A stretch of DNA of 6,593 nt from Synechococcus sp. PL34863bin_39 (GTDB lineage Bacteria > Cyanobacteriota > Cyanobacteriia > PCC-6307 > Cyanobiaceae), in contig WTHL01000226.1 in the NCBI GenBank assembly GCA_011523155.1, positions 1 to 6,593 of the forward strand, in the 5' to 3' direction. The position numbers and the translations under genes were made by a program. Numbering within the stretch: the first letter of the stretch is position 1; each line of letters opens with the position of its first letter. Under the pieces are notes generated by a model that was given only the letters and a program-made list of their open reading frames with translations, made no database searches and had not been told where the DNA came from. Positions 1 to 6,589 of this stretch are shown here, in pieces.

Positions 1-1314
1 GCCGATCCTCCGGCTACCGGTGATCCCGTGGTGATCGTCAGTGACCCTGTTGCCGCCTGGGCCGGTGCTCTCGCCGCTGTGTTCTGGCAGCACCCGTCGC
101 AGCGGATGACCCTGATCGGTGTCACCGGAACGAACGGCAAGACCACCACCACACACCTGATTGAACATCTCTGCGACCAGGTGGGGCGGCCCGCCGCCCT
201 GTTCGGCACCTTGGTGAACCGCTGGCCAGGTCACAGCATGACCTCAACGCACACCACGGCGTTCGCCGACCGGTTGCAGGCGCAGTTGGCCGAGGCGGTG
301 GCGGGAGGATGCCAGGTGACCGCCATGGAAGTGAGCTCCCACGCGCTCGATCAGGACCGGGTGGCCGGTTGTCAGTTTTCTGCGGCGGTGTTCACGAATC
401 TCACGCAGGACCACCTCGACTATCACCCGACCATGGAGGCCTATTTCGAGGCCAAGGCCCGTCTGTTTCAGGCCCCCCTGCTGGTGGGTGAGGGTGCGTG
501 TGCCGTCGTCAATGTCGACGACCCATGGGGACGCAAGTTGGCGGATCAGCTCGGTGATCGTTGCTGGCGCTGCTCCCTTGAGCCCGAGCGGGCTTCGGGT
601 GGTGTGGACCTCACCATGACCGATCTGAAGATGACGGCCTCCGGGGTCACCGGTTGGGTGGTCACGCCTGCGGGGCGGGCGCCCTTCCGCTCCCCACTGG
701 TGGGTGCCTTCAATCTGATGAATTTGCTGGAAGCCGTGGGGGTGCTCGTGCAGCAAGGACTGCCGCTGCAGCTCCTCCTGCACGCCGCCGAGACGTTCAG
801 GGGCGTGCCCGGTCGGATGGAGCGCGTGCTGTTGCCATCGGATCAGGCGATGGCAGCTCTTCCTGCCGTGTTGGTGGACTATGCCCACACGCCCGATGGC
901 CTTCGGAACGCTCTCGAGGCTTGCCGCCCTTTCGTGACTGGAGATCTGATCTGTGTGTTCGGTTGCGGCGGTGATCGTGACCGTGGGAAGCGCCCTCAGA
1001 TGGCAGCGATTGCGTCCGATCTGGCCGACCGTATTGTGATCACATCCGACAATCCCCGAACGGAGAATCCAGAGCGGATCCTGGATGATGTTGTCGCCGG
1101 GGTGTCATCCACCGTTCCATGTCGTGTGGTGGCTGATCGCGCTCTTGCGATTGACTCCGCCGTCGCCAATGCCGGACCCGGTGACCTGGTCTTGATTGCA
1201 GGCAAAGGCCATGAGGACTATCAGATCCTTGGTACTGGAAAAATTCATTTTGATGATCGCGAGGAGGCGGAGAAAGCCTTGCGCAAAGCCGTTAAGTTCG
1301 AGTCTTCAGATTGA
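1..1314 (+). CDS. murE: MurE, UDP-MurNAc-tripeptide synthetase (meso-diaminopimelate-adding), 5'-truncated by window edge
   Basis: This cytoplasmic ATP-dependent ligase adds meso-diaminopimelate to UDP-MurNAc-L-Ala-D-Glu in peptidoglycan precursor synthesis. The frame is open from base 1 with no start, so the N-terminal UDP-binding domain is largely missing; about 437 residues are present where the family usually has about 490-500. The central Mur ligase domain has the P-loop GTNGKTT (127-147), a TTA in place of the usual [22 protein letters not shown], and the lysine normally carbamylated, in FEAKARLF (Lys codon 454-456). The C-terminal domain has [28 protein letters not shown] (1201-1224) and DNPR (1048-1059), the motif that binds meso-diaminopimelate and separates these enzymes from lysine-adding MurE. 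It ends in TGA 19 bases before the convergent antiporter gene. The identification is very secure. Confidence 0.97.
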   Translation, partial: ADPPATGDPVVIVSDPVAAWAGALAAVFWQHPSQRMTLIGVTGTNGKTTTTHLIEHLCDQVGRPAALFGTLVNRWPGHSMTSTHTTAFADRLQAQLAEAVAGGCQVTAMEVSSHALDQDRVAGCQFSAAVFTNLTQDHLDYHPTMEAYFEAKARLFQAPLLVGEGACAVVNVDDPWGRKLADQLGDRCWRCSLEPERASGGVDLTMTDLKMTASGVTGWVVTPAGRAPFRSPLVGAFNLMNLLEAVGVLVQQGLPLQLLLHAAETFRGVPGRMERVLLPSDQAMAALPAVLVDYAHTPDGLRNALEACRPFVTGDLICVFGCGGDRDRGKRPQMAAIASDLADRIVITSDNPRTENPERILDDVVAGVSSTVPCRVVADRALAIDSAVANAGPGDLVLIAGKGHEDYQILGTGKIHFDDREEAEKALRKAVKFESSD

Positions 1315-1333
1315 TGTTCGGCAATCGTTCTGA

Positions 1334-2449
1334 TCATGTTGGGTAGTAATAAAATGCTGCCCCAAAGATTGAAAAAGTTCCGAGTAGCAGAACCCCCTCG
1401 AGCCAGTTTGATTTTGCATCCATTCCCACCAGATTAACGATCAGAACGCTGAAAAGAAGCGCCAGAACTTCAAAGGGTTCAAAGTCAAGATTCATGGGCT
1501 GACCTGATAAGGACGCAATGATCACAAGCGCAGGTGCGATCAGCAGTGCGACAAGAAGACTCGAGCCCATGGCGAGGGAAATGGGCAGATCCATCTGATT
1601 GCGCAGGGCTCCACGCACCGCGGGGACGTACTCGGAGAAGCCGCCGATGATGGGGATGATGATCACGCCTGTGAACAGCGGGCTGAGGCCGATCAGCTCC
1701 GTGGCGGGCTCAAGACAGTGGATGAATGCTTCCGACTGCACTGCCAGCAGGCCTGTGCTGATGATCAGTTGCAGGATCCACAGGATGACCGGTGTGGGGT
1801 GATCTGTAGCAGCCTCCTCATCGAGGGAATGGAGGCCCGGCGGATCGAAGAGATGGCTGTGGGTGGCCAGGGAGAAGAGCAGGGTGAGCAGATAGATGAC
1901 GATGAGGATGATGGCCACGGTCAACGACAGGCCATGAATGGCCTGAAGGTCGTCCATTCCTGAGGTGCTGATCAGGGATGCCGGCAGCGCAAGGGCGGTC
2001 ACCGCCAGAGTCATCGTGGCTCCATTGGTGCGCACCATGGTGGGTTGAAAGCTCTGCTCGCTGAAACGCAGGCCTCCAACGAGCATGGCGAGACCTGTGA
2101 TCAAGAGGAGATCAGAGAGGATGGCGCCGGTGATACTGGCTTTGACGACGTCAATCAGGCCGGCATGGAGCGCTGACAGCGCAATGATGAATTCGGCGCA
2201 ATTGCCAAAGGTGGCTGTGAGAATGGCACCAATGGTTGGTCCACTTCTCTCGGCGATCTGTTCCGTGGCATCGCTGAGCAGCAAGGCCATGGGGATGATG
2301 CCGAGGCTTGCCAGAAGAAAGCCTGACAGTGTGTTCCAGTCGTGGTGAATCGCGACCTGGGTGAGGACGAGACATCCCAGGGCAGGGAACACTTTCCAGT
2401 GACCATTTCGGATCCACCGGGGTTGCATGGGGCGGCTCAAGGTTCCCAT
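1334..2449 (-). CDS. CAX-family cation/proton antiporter (Ca2+/H+ exchanger-like) with altered second catalytic motif
   Basis: This is a 371-residue inner-membrane protein with about 11 hydrophobic segments, the usual size and topology of CAX/ChaA-type Ca2+/H+ antiporters, which export Ca2+ or related cations using the proton gradient. The first alpha-repeat has GNCAEFIIAL (residues 82-91) followed by KASITGAILSDLLL, close to the family consensus with the catalytic Glu86. An acidic linker (SLDEEAATDH, 208-217) joins the halves, as in typical CAX proteins. The second repeat has GGFSEYVPAV (269-278), then MDLPISLAMGSS (286-297) and ALLIAP. Glu273 is kept, but the usual GNAAEH reads GGFSEY, and the usual Gln after GSS is Leu299. 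Asp113 stands where Asn is common. Ion specificity may therefore differ. The ATG at 2449 is chosen because GGAG lies 7 bases upstream; it overlaps the binding-protein gene by 13 bases, suggesting co-transcription and translational coupling. The other start is Met8 (2428). Confidence 0.92.
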   Translation of the reverse strand: MGTLSRPMQPRWIRNGHWKVFPALGCLVLTQVAIHHDWNTLSGFLLASLGIIPMALLLSDATEQIAERSGPTIGAILTATFGNCAEFIIALSALHAGLIDVVKASITGAILSDLLLITGLAMLVGGLRFSEQSFQPTMVRTNGATMTLAVTALALPASLISTSGMDDLQAIHGLSLTVAIILIVIYLLTLLFSLATHSHLFDPPGLHSLDEEAATDHPTPVILWILQLIISTGLLAVQSEAFIHCLEPATELIGLSPLFTGVIIIPIIGGFSEYVPAVRGALRNQMDLPISLAMGSSLLVALLIAPALVIIASLSGQPMNLDFEPFEVLALLFSVLIVNLVGMDAKSNWLEGVLLLGTFSIFGAAFYYYPT

Positions 2450-3615
2450 TGCTGGGCTCCGAAAAAGGTCAGCTCGACATAGTCGCTGGCCTGATTGTCA
2501 GCCTGATTGAGGTCAAAGGTGACTCCGCCCACGTCCAGCATCCGAATGCTCTGAAGAGCCCGGATCAAGCGTTCCCGCGTCGGGTCGGGGCCGGAGCGTT
2601 CAAGGGCCTCGCTCATCAGTTGAGCGGCGATGAAGCCTTCGAGGCTGGTGAAGCCAAAGCGAGCATTTGGATTGTTGACACGCATCAACGTCTGATAAGT
2701 GGCGACGACGGGAATCCATCGGTTCCAGGGGAAGGGAACGACCTGGCTGACTCCGATGCCATTGGCCTGTCCTGAGGGCAGGGAGTCTTCCAGAGCGCGA
2801 CTGCCGACGAAGGAGACATTCATGATCTGAATGCTGTGGCTGTCTTTGAGAAGTCGCTTGCTCAGGGCAGCTGAACTGACGTAGGCCGAAACAATGATCA
2901 GACCGTTGGGGTTGGCGGCTTTGACCCTTCGGTAGGCCTCGGTGATGTCAGCTGAGTTCCGTTCCACGGTTGTGATCACGGCAGGCTTGAGGTTGTGACG
3001 TTTCAGTGCTGCCTCGGCGGCCGCCAATCCGTCGCGTCCAAACGCGTCGTTCTGGTACACAACGGCGATGTTCTGCCTTGCATCCCGAACCAGGCTGTCG
3101 ACGATCTGCTCAATCTCCATCCGATAGCTGGCCCGGAAGTTGAACACCATGCGGAGATTGGCGTCACGCAGAAGGCTGGCCCCACTCAAGGGTGCGATTA
3201 GTGGGATACGTTCGCGCTCGATCAACGGCAGGATGCTCTTGGTGGTCGGCGTGCCGACGTAGCCGAAGAGAGCCAGCAATGCCGGCTTCCTCAGCAACGA
3301 TTGCGTATTCGCAATCGTTTTCTCAGGCTCATACTGATCATCCAGGCTCGTGAGTTTGATGGTGCGGCCATGGATGCCACCCTGACGGTTCACCTCCTCG
3401 AACCAGGCGAGGGCACCGGTTCTGTATTCACGTCCAAGTTGTGCCGATGGCCCTTTCAGTGGCAGGGACTGGCCGAGAAGGAGTGTTGTCGTTGTGTCGG
3501 ATTCCTGGGGTGAATCAAATGTCTGGGCACCTGCTTGTAATGCCGATAAGATCAACATCAGTAAGAGAGATGCTCTGGCAATCTTCGATTGAACGTTGCG
3601 TCTCTTTTTTGTCAT
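2437..3615 (-). CDS. Exported LivK-like periplasmic binding protein (type I fold), no ABC transporter partner in window
   Basis: The 392-residue protein resembles substrate-binding proteins of branched-chain amino acid, amide and urea ABC transporters (Peripl_BP_6/LivK type). Residues 1-30 look like a Sec signal peptide: MTKKRRN, a hydrophobic core LLLMLILSAL (17-26), and AGA before a likely cleavage at 30/31. There is no lipobox cysteine. The mature part starts with GQSLPLKGPSAQLGREYR (48-65), then FEEVNRQGGIHGR (72-84), GTPTTKSILP (121-130), IAPLSGASLL (140-149), VVYQNDAFGRDG (185-196) and LEGFIAAQLMSEAL (325-338), the usual landmarks of the two-lobed fold. No permease or ATPase gene is nearby; instead the gene is divergent from an ion channel gene (28-base gap) and overlaps an antiporter gene. 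It may therefore work as a sensor, although transport with a remote permease is possible. The ligand cannot be read from the sequence. No clear Shine-Dalgarno precedes the ATG. Confidence 0.93.
   Translation of the reverse strand: MTKKRRNVQSKIARASLLLMLILSALQAGAQTFDSPQESDTTTTLLLGQSLPLKGPSAQLGREYRTGALAWFEEVNRQGGIHGRTIKLTSLDDQYEPEKTIANTQSLLRKPALLALFGYVGTPTTKSILPLIERERIPLIAPLSGASLLRDANLRMVFNFRASYRMEIEQIVDSLVRDARQNIAVVYQNDAFGRDGLAAAEAALKRHNLKPAVITTVERNSADITEAYRRVKAANPNGLIIVSAYVSSAALSKRLLKDSHSIQIMNVSFVGSRALEDSLPSGQANGIGVSQVVPFPWNRWIPVVATYQTLMRVNNPNARFGFTSLEGFIAAQLMSEALERSGPDPTRERLIRALQSIRMLDVGGVTFDLNQADNQASDYVELTFFGAQQWEP
2457..2460 (-). promoter_or_regulatory. Shine-Dalgarno GGAG for the antiporter gene, inside the binding-protein gene
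   Basis: On the minus strand GGAG lies 7 bases before the ATG at 2449. It is the best ribosome site among the gene starts visible here and decides the antiporter start over Met8 (2428), which has none. It lies within the last codons of the binding-protein gene, fitting translational coupling. Confidence 0.6.
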
Positions 3616-3643
3616 CGATTGTTAACAACGTTTTGGGTCAAAG
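3616..3643. promoter_or_regulatory. 28-base divergent intergenic region with central 10-base palindrome
   Basis: This is the whole gap between the start codons of the binding-protein gene (-) and the channel gene (+). A perfect palindrome, TTGTTAACAA (3619-3628), occupies much of it and is a candidate operator that could act on both genes. No pair of -10/-35 boxes with normal spacing fits in the gap. TTGTCA (3609-3614, +) and TTGACC (3641-3636, -) resemble -35 boxes but lack well-placed -10 boxes. Promoters probably extend into the opposing coding regions, or transcripts have very short leaders. A regulatory role is inferred from position and symmetry only. Confidence 0.4.
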
Positions 3644-4879
3644 ATGACGCGACGTCGACGGCGGAACTGGAACCTTCTGGCGCTGGCGTCCATTGTGATG
3701 GCTGTCATTCTTTCTGTTACAGCGCTCACGAAGCTTAATGTCGATTCGGTGAGGGGGCGTGATGCATTGCGTCTTTCTTCCGCTTCTCGGGCTCTCACCA
3801 CGGAGGCCGGTCGACTGCCGCCTGACGGATGGTCGTCCTTGCGTGGACCGGCACTGACAGGGCCCGAGCTCGAGGCTGATATCGACGCACTGGAGAGTGC
3901 TCCCTATCTGGTCAAGATCGGCGTTTATGCCAACAGCACCTATGACCTTGATCTGAGCGTTCCCAGCTTCTCGTCCAATGGCTACATCTGGATGCGCTGG
4001 CAGCAGCCGCTGCAGGACTATCTCCATGGGCACGGCGTGGCTTTGAGCGATCGAATCAATCTCGTCAATGTGCTGCTCTCTGATGCCGATCCCGTGCTCA
4101 CGCCTGTGCAGGATGAGCCTGCATTGCTGGATGATGGGACGTATTATCAACTGTATAAATACGTCGGTAGATTTTATATTGATCGAGCCAGTTTTCGGCG
4201 GTTTCCATTTCTGACAATCAGTTTGCCCATCGCTCTTGAGGCCGACGATATCGATGGCTCCTTTGACTATTCGCAGTTTCGTTTTGAGCCTGATATTCAG
4301 AACAGCGGCATGGGTCTCTATGCAGGCACGGGGATTATCGGCTGGTTGAGTCGGGGATGGTCGATTGCCGAATACAGGCACAACTACTCGACCAATTTCG
4401 GTTTGGGTGGGGCTGAAGATGACTACAGCATGGTGGTGTACGACATCACGTTCGGAACCTCTGCGTGGTCAGCCTTCTGGCGTCTGATGCTGCCCTTGAT
4501 GGTGGTGATGATGATGGTCCTGCTGGTCTTCAAGGTGCGTCCCGATGAACAGGATGCCCGTGCCGGCATTCCGGTCACGGTTTTGCTGACGCTTGTGTTT
4601 CTGCAGCAGGTCTATCGGGACGAATTGCCTGATCTGCCGTTTTTGACATTTCTCGATCAGGTGTATGTCATTGCCTACGTGGTAACCCTGATTGCCTTTG
4701 TGCTGTTGATCTGGATCGGGCGACGTTATTCGGAGGTGGAAAAAATTCCTGAGGGAGTGCTCCGGGATCGCCTCGAAACGCGTCTTCAGGTGCTTGATGA
4801 GGTCTGGCCGCTGGCCATGGTGTTGTTTTGCGGTCTGGCCGTGGCCCTCGCCTGGCTGACGATTCCCGTCAACACCTGA
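3644..4879 (+). CDS. Pentameric ligand-gated ion channel (GLIC/Cys-loop superfamily homologue), predicted cation-selective
   Basis: The 411-residue protein has the pLGIC plan. Residues 1-27 are a basic start (MTRRRRRNW) plus a hydrophobic segment, a signal peptide or anchor. Residues 28-88 are an N-terminal extension. Residues 89-273 match the beta-sandwich extracellular domain: VKIGVYANSTYDLDL and GYIWMRW align by eye with GLIC VNTGIYLIECYSLDD and its following strands; the Pro-loop is FRRFPF (184-189; GLIC FRRYPF); RGWSI (237-241) and NFGLGGAEDDY (251-261) match the loop C flanks. Four membrane segments follow: M1 about 277-296 with Pro284, M2 305-324, M3 338-358, M4 387-406, with a short M3-M4 linker as in prokaryotic members. 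Aligned from Pro329, M2 gives Asp304 at -2', Arg306 at 0', Thr312 at 6', Leu315 at 9' and Arg325 at 20'; VLLTL resembles the nicotinic receptor pore. There is no Cys-loop. The GLIC coupling residues Asp32, Asp122 and Arg192 are replaced by Leu104, Leu190 and Thr272. The start is supported by the signal sequence; the Shine-Dalgarno is weak. Confidence 0.86.
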   Translation: MTRRRRRNWNLLALASIVMAVILSVTALTKLNVDSVRGRDALRLSSASRALTTEAGRLPPDGWSSLRGPALTGPELEADIDALESAPYLVKIGVYANSTYDLDLSVPSFSSNGYIWMRWQQPLQDYLHGHGVALSDRINLVNVLLSDADPVLTPVQDEPALLDDGTYYQLYKYVGRFYIDRASFRRFPFLTISLPIALEADDIDGSFDYSQFRFEPDIQNSGMGLYAGTGIIGWLSRGWSIAEYRHNYSTNFGLGGAEDDYSMVVYDITFGTSAWSAFWRLMLPLMVVMMMVLLVFKVRPDEQDARAGIPVTVLLTLVFLQQVYRDELPDLPFLTFLDQVYVIAYVVTLIAFVLLIWIGRRYSEVEKIPEGVLRDRLETRLQVLDEVWPLAMVLFCGLAVALAWLTIPVNT

Positions 4880-4881
4880 GT

Positions 4882-6078
4882 TCATCGGGGGATGGTGTTG
4901 AGGGCCTGGAGCAAGGCCTCGATGTCATCCCCCGTCGTGCAGACATGGGTGCAGGCTCGCAGGCAGACGGGGTCAGCAAGATCCCGGATCCAGATCTGTT
5001 GAGCTCCGAGGCCCTTGACGATTTCCATCGGTGGGATGGCCCGGCCATTGCGTTCGAGGCTGAAGCTCACCAGTCCGCCAATGGGTGGTCCTGTCAGCAA
5101 GGGGGTGATGGATGGCAACGACTCCAGTTGTTCCCAGAGCCTTCCGCTGCATTCCTGGATCCGTGCCCACCGCTCCTGCGGGGTTCCCTCAGCCTCCAGC
5201 AGCTGAAGCGAGTGGCGCAGCCCTGCAAGGAGAGGAACGCAGCTGGTTGCCACCTCAAAGCGGCGGCTGTCGTGGTGGAACGGATCTGGATCGTCCACGA
5301 CCGCTTTCGTTTCATCCTGGAGGCTGCGCCAACCGATCAGGGTTGGACTCGCTTCGGCCAGCACCCGTTCCGAGAGAGCCACGCCTCCGAGTCCTTCGGG
5401 ACCGCAAGCCCACTTGTGTCCCGTGAAGGCGTAGATGTCGGCTGCGGAGGCGGCCTCTGCCACGGGGATCTGTCCCATCGTCTGGGCCGCGTCCACCAGG
5501 AGGTAGGGCTGGTTCGGGTGCGCTTGTAATGCTGCAGCCACTGCTGCAATGGGCATCAATTGCCCGGTGTTCCAGAGCAGATGCGACAGCACCACAAGGC
5601 GTGTGTCCGGTTTCAGGTTGCGTTGCAGGCTCGCCAGGACGGCGGCATCCGTGGTGCTCTGGTCGTCGCGTCCACCCCGGATGTCCTGCACCGGCAGGCA
5701 GTCGATCTGCAAGTGCTGACGTCGCGCCAGTTCGTGGCAGGCCGCAACGACGCCAGGATGTTCGCAGTCTCCGATCAGGATGCGATCGCCTGCATTCAAG
5801 GGCAGCCCCCACAACGGCAGCACGCATCCCGTGGTGACGTTCTCGCTCAGGGCCAGCCGGTGGGGCGCCACGCCACAGAGACCGGCGACCAGAGCACGTG
5901 TGCTGTTGACTTCCCTGCTGATGTACGGCCACACATCCGCTGTGAAGGGGCCCAGTTGTTGAATCTGCCTCCAGCTGGCGGTGATGGCCTCCAGCGAAGG
6001 TGTCGGCAGTGGGCCTTGACCTCCGTAGTTGAAGTAGGTCTTGTTCTGAAGGGCAGGGCAGAGATCGCGAAAAGCCAT
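4882..6078 (-). CDS. Class V PLP enzyme, probable L-cysteine/cystine C-S lyase (C-DES-like)
   Basis: The 398-residue cytoplasmic protein has the fold type I, class V aminotransferase (NifS/SufS-like) layout. The start has YFNYGGQGPLP (15-25), the cofactor phosphate region SENVTTG (78-84), GDCEHPG (103-109), SHLLWNTGQLMPI (165-177), the cofactor Asp in LLVDAAQTMG (193-202), and the Schiff-base lysine in FTGHKWACGPEGLGG (Lys222). Arg374 in CLRACTH is the likely carboxylate binder. The SHxLWNTGQ and TGHKW-x2-GP-x-G forms recall the cyanobacterial enzyme C-DES, which splits cyst(e)ine to release sulfide or persulfide and can feed iron-sulfur cluster assembly; true cysteine desulfurases have a mobile active-site cysteine loop that I do not see here. 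Cys372, Cys376 and Cys380 form an unusual C-x3-C-x3-C run. An isopenicillin-epimerase-like activity is an alternative. The ATG is chosen because TGA occurs in frame 27 bases upstream; the ribosome site (AGGCGG, 2 bases away) is poor. It is convergent with the channel gene, gap 2 bases. Confidence 0.88.
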   Translation of the reverse strand: MAFRDLCPALQNKTYFNYGGQGPLPTPSLEAITASWRQIQQLGPFTADVWPYISREVNSTRALVAGLCGVAPHRLALSENVTTGCVLPLWGLPLNAGDRILIGDCEHPGVVAACHELARRQHLQIDCLPVQDIRGGRDDQSTTDAAVLASLQRNLKPDTRLVVLSHLLWNTGQLMPIAAVAAALQAHPNQPYLLVDAAQTMGQIPVAEAASAADIYAFTGHKWACGPEGLGGVALSERVLAEASPTLIGWRSLQDETKAVVDDPDPFHHDSRRFEVATSCVPLLAGLRHSLQLLEAEGTPQERWARIQECSGRLWEQLESLPSITPLLTGPPIGGLVSFSLERNGRAIPPMEIVKGLGAQQIWIRDLADPVCLRACTHVCTTGDDIEALLQALNTIPR

Positions 6079-6085
6079 GGCCGCC

Positions 6086-6114
6086 TGCTGATGCTGCAGT
6101 CGTCATGCTGATGC
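6086..6114. repeat. 9-base direct repeat TGCTGATGC, 20-base period, upstream of the lyase gene
   Basis: TGCTGATGC occurs at 6086-6094 and 6106-6114, so the copies are 20 bases apart, about two helical turns, and begin 8 bases upstream of the lyase start codon. Phased half-sites next to a start can be regulator sites, but two copies of a 9-mer may be chance. The positions are seen directly; the role is speculative. Confidence 0.3.
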
Positions 6115-6416
6115 ATGCGGAGCTCAGTCAGCGTTTGGGGGGTGTTGACCCGCGTCTCACGGTCGTTGACGTCTGACCCTGCACTTGGTGTGTGCATTCG
6201 CTCTGAGATGGCGGTCGGCGTTGCCTGTTGCGTTCAGACTTGTTGGTGTCCTGGCGAGAGGCCATGGATCCAGCTGATACGACGACTGAATCCCCCTCGC
6301 ACCAGAGCTGGCGAGCCAGGCCGATGTGGCCACCGGGGAGCCGCAAGCGAAGTGCCAAAGGTGCCAACCGCACGACGCCAGGCACCGAGTGTTCAGACGC
6401 TGCCTCGTCAGCCACT

Positions 6417-6434
6417 CCCCTGCTAGGGCAGGGG
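6417..6434. other. GC-rich hairpin, 7-base-pair stem
   Basis: CCCCTGC (6417-6423) and GCAGGGG (6428-6434) form a perfect 7-base-pair stem with loop TAGG. No T-run follows on either strand, so it is not a standard intrinsic terminator. It could be part of an untranslated leader or a structured RNA, or be chance in GC-rich DNA. Confidence 0.35.
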
Positions 6435-6554
6435 TTCATGCGTTGCGCCTGATGCACGTTGTCGCCCAGCCCCTGGCTACGATCAAATAGTCGGTCAGGC
6501 CCTGATTTCGTGGGTGCAGGCGTCACCTTCCGGAGTGGATCCATGAGGGCAGTG

Positions 6555-6589
6555 ACAGACCTTGTCTGGATCCAGATTTGAGGGTCTGT
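6555..6589 (+). terminator. Possible terminator-like nested hairpin at window end
   Basis: ACAGACC (6555-6561) pairs with GGTCTGT (6583-6589). The loop contains a perfect 12-base palindrome, TCTGGATCCAGA (6565-6576), which can form a second short stem. TTGT follows before the window ends, so a T-tract cannot be judged. No plus-strand gene is seen upstream for it to serve, so it may instead end a small RNA or belong to a downstream leader. Confidence 0.25.

Noticed and set aside
579..600. AGCCCG/CGGGCT inverted repeat as a terminator
   Set aside because: It sits in the middle of murE coding sequence, has a 2-base loop and no T-run.
244..888. Long antisense frame within murE
   Set aside because: It lies opposite an unmistakable enzyme, has low-complexity His/Arg/Gly composition and is explained by codon bias of murE.
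1315..1333. Terminator between convergent murE and antiporter genes
   Set aside because: The 19-base gap has no stem with a T-run; the genes probably end transcription inside each other or further away.
3644..4879. Reading the channel as an unrelated four-helix membrane protein or a mechanosensitive channel
   Set aside because: The combination of FRRFPF, the strand match near residue 90, the M1 proline, the VLLTL pore helix and the LPxxPF/LT link after M2 fits pLGICs in the correct order and spacing.
5312..6106. Long alternative minus-strand frame overlapping the lyase gene
   Set aside because: It is a frame shadow of the PLP enzyme, whose motifs are all in the other frame; this product is Arg/Pro/Ser-rich with no domain.
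6145..6171. Two TTGAC boxes (6145 and 6166, +) as promoter -35 elements
   Set aside because: No -10-like hexamer lies at normal spacing and no plus-strand gene follows that they could serve.
6264..6452. Possible small protein on the plus strand starting MDPADTTTES
   Set aside because: The purine-rich stretch GAGAGG is only 2 bases from the ATG, too close to work, and the composition is not gene-like. It could be revived only by conservation in relatives.
6128..6544. Open frame of 138 codons on the minus strand upstream of the lyase gene
   Set aside because: The product is rich in Arg, Ser, Pro and Gln without recognisable motif, hydrophobic pattern or good ribosome site; long chance frames are common in GC-rich DNA.
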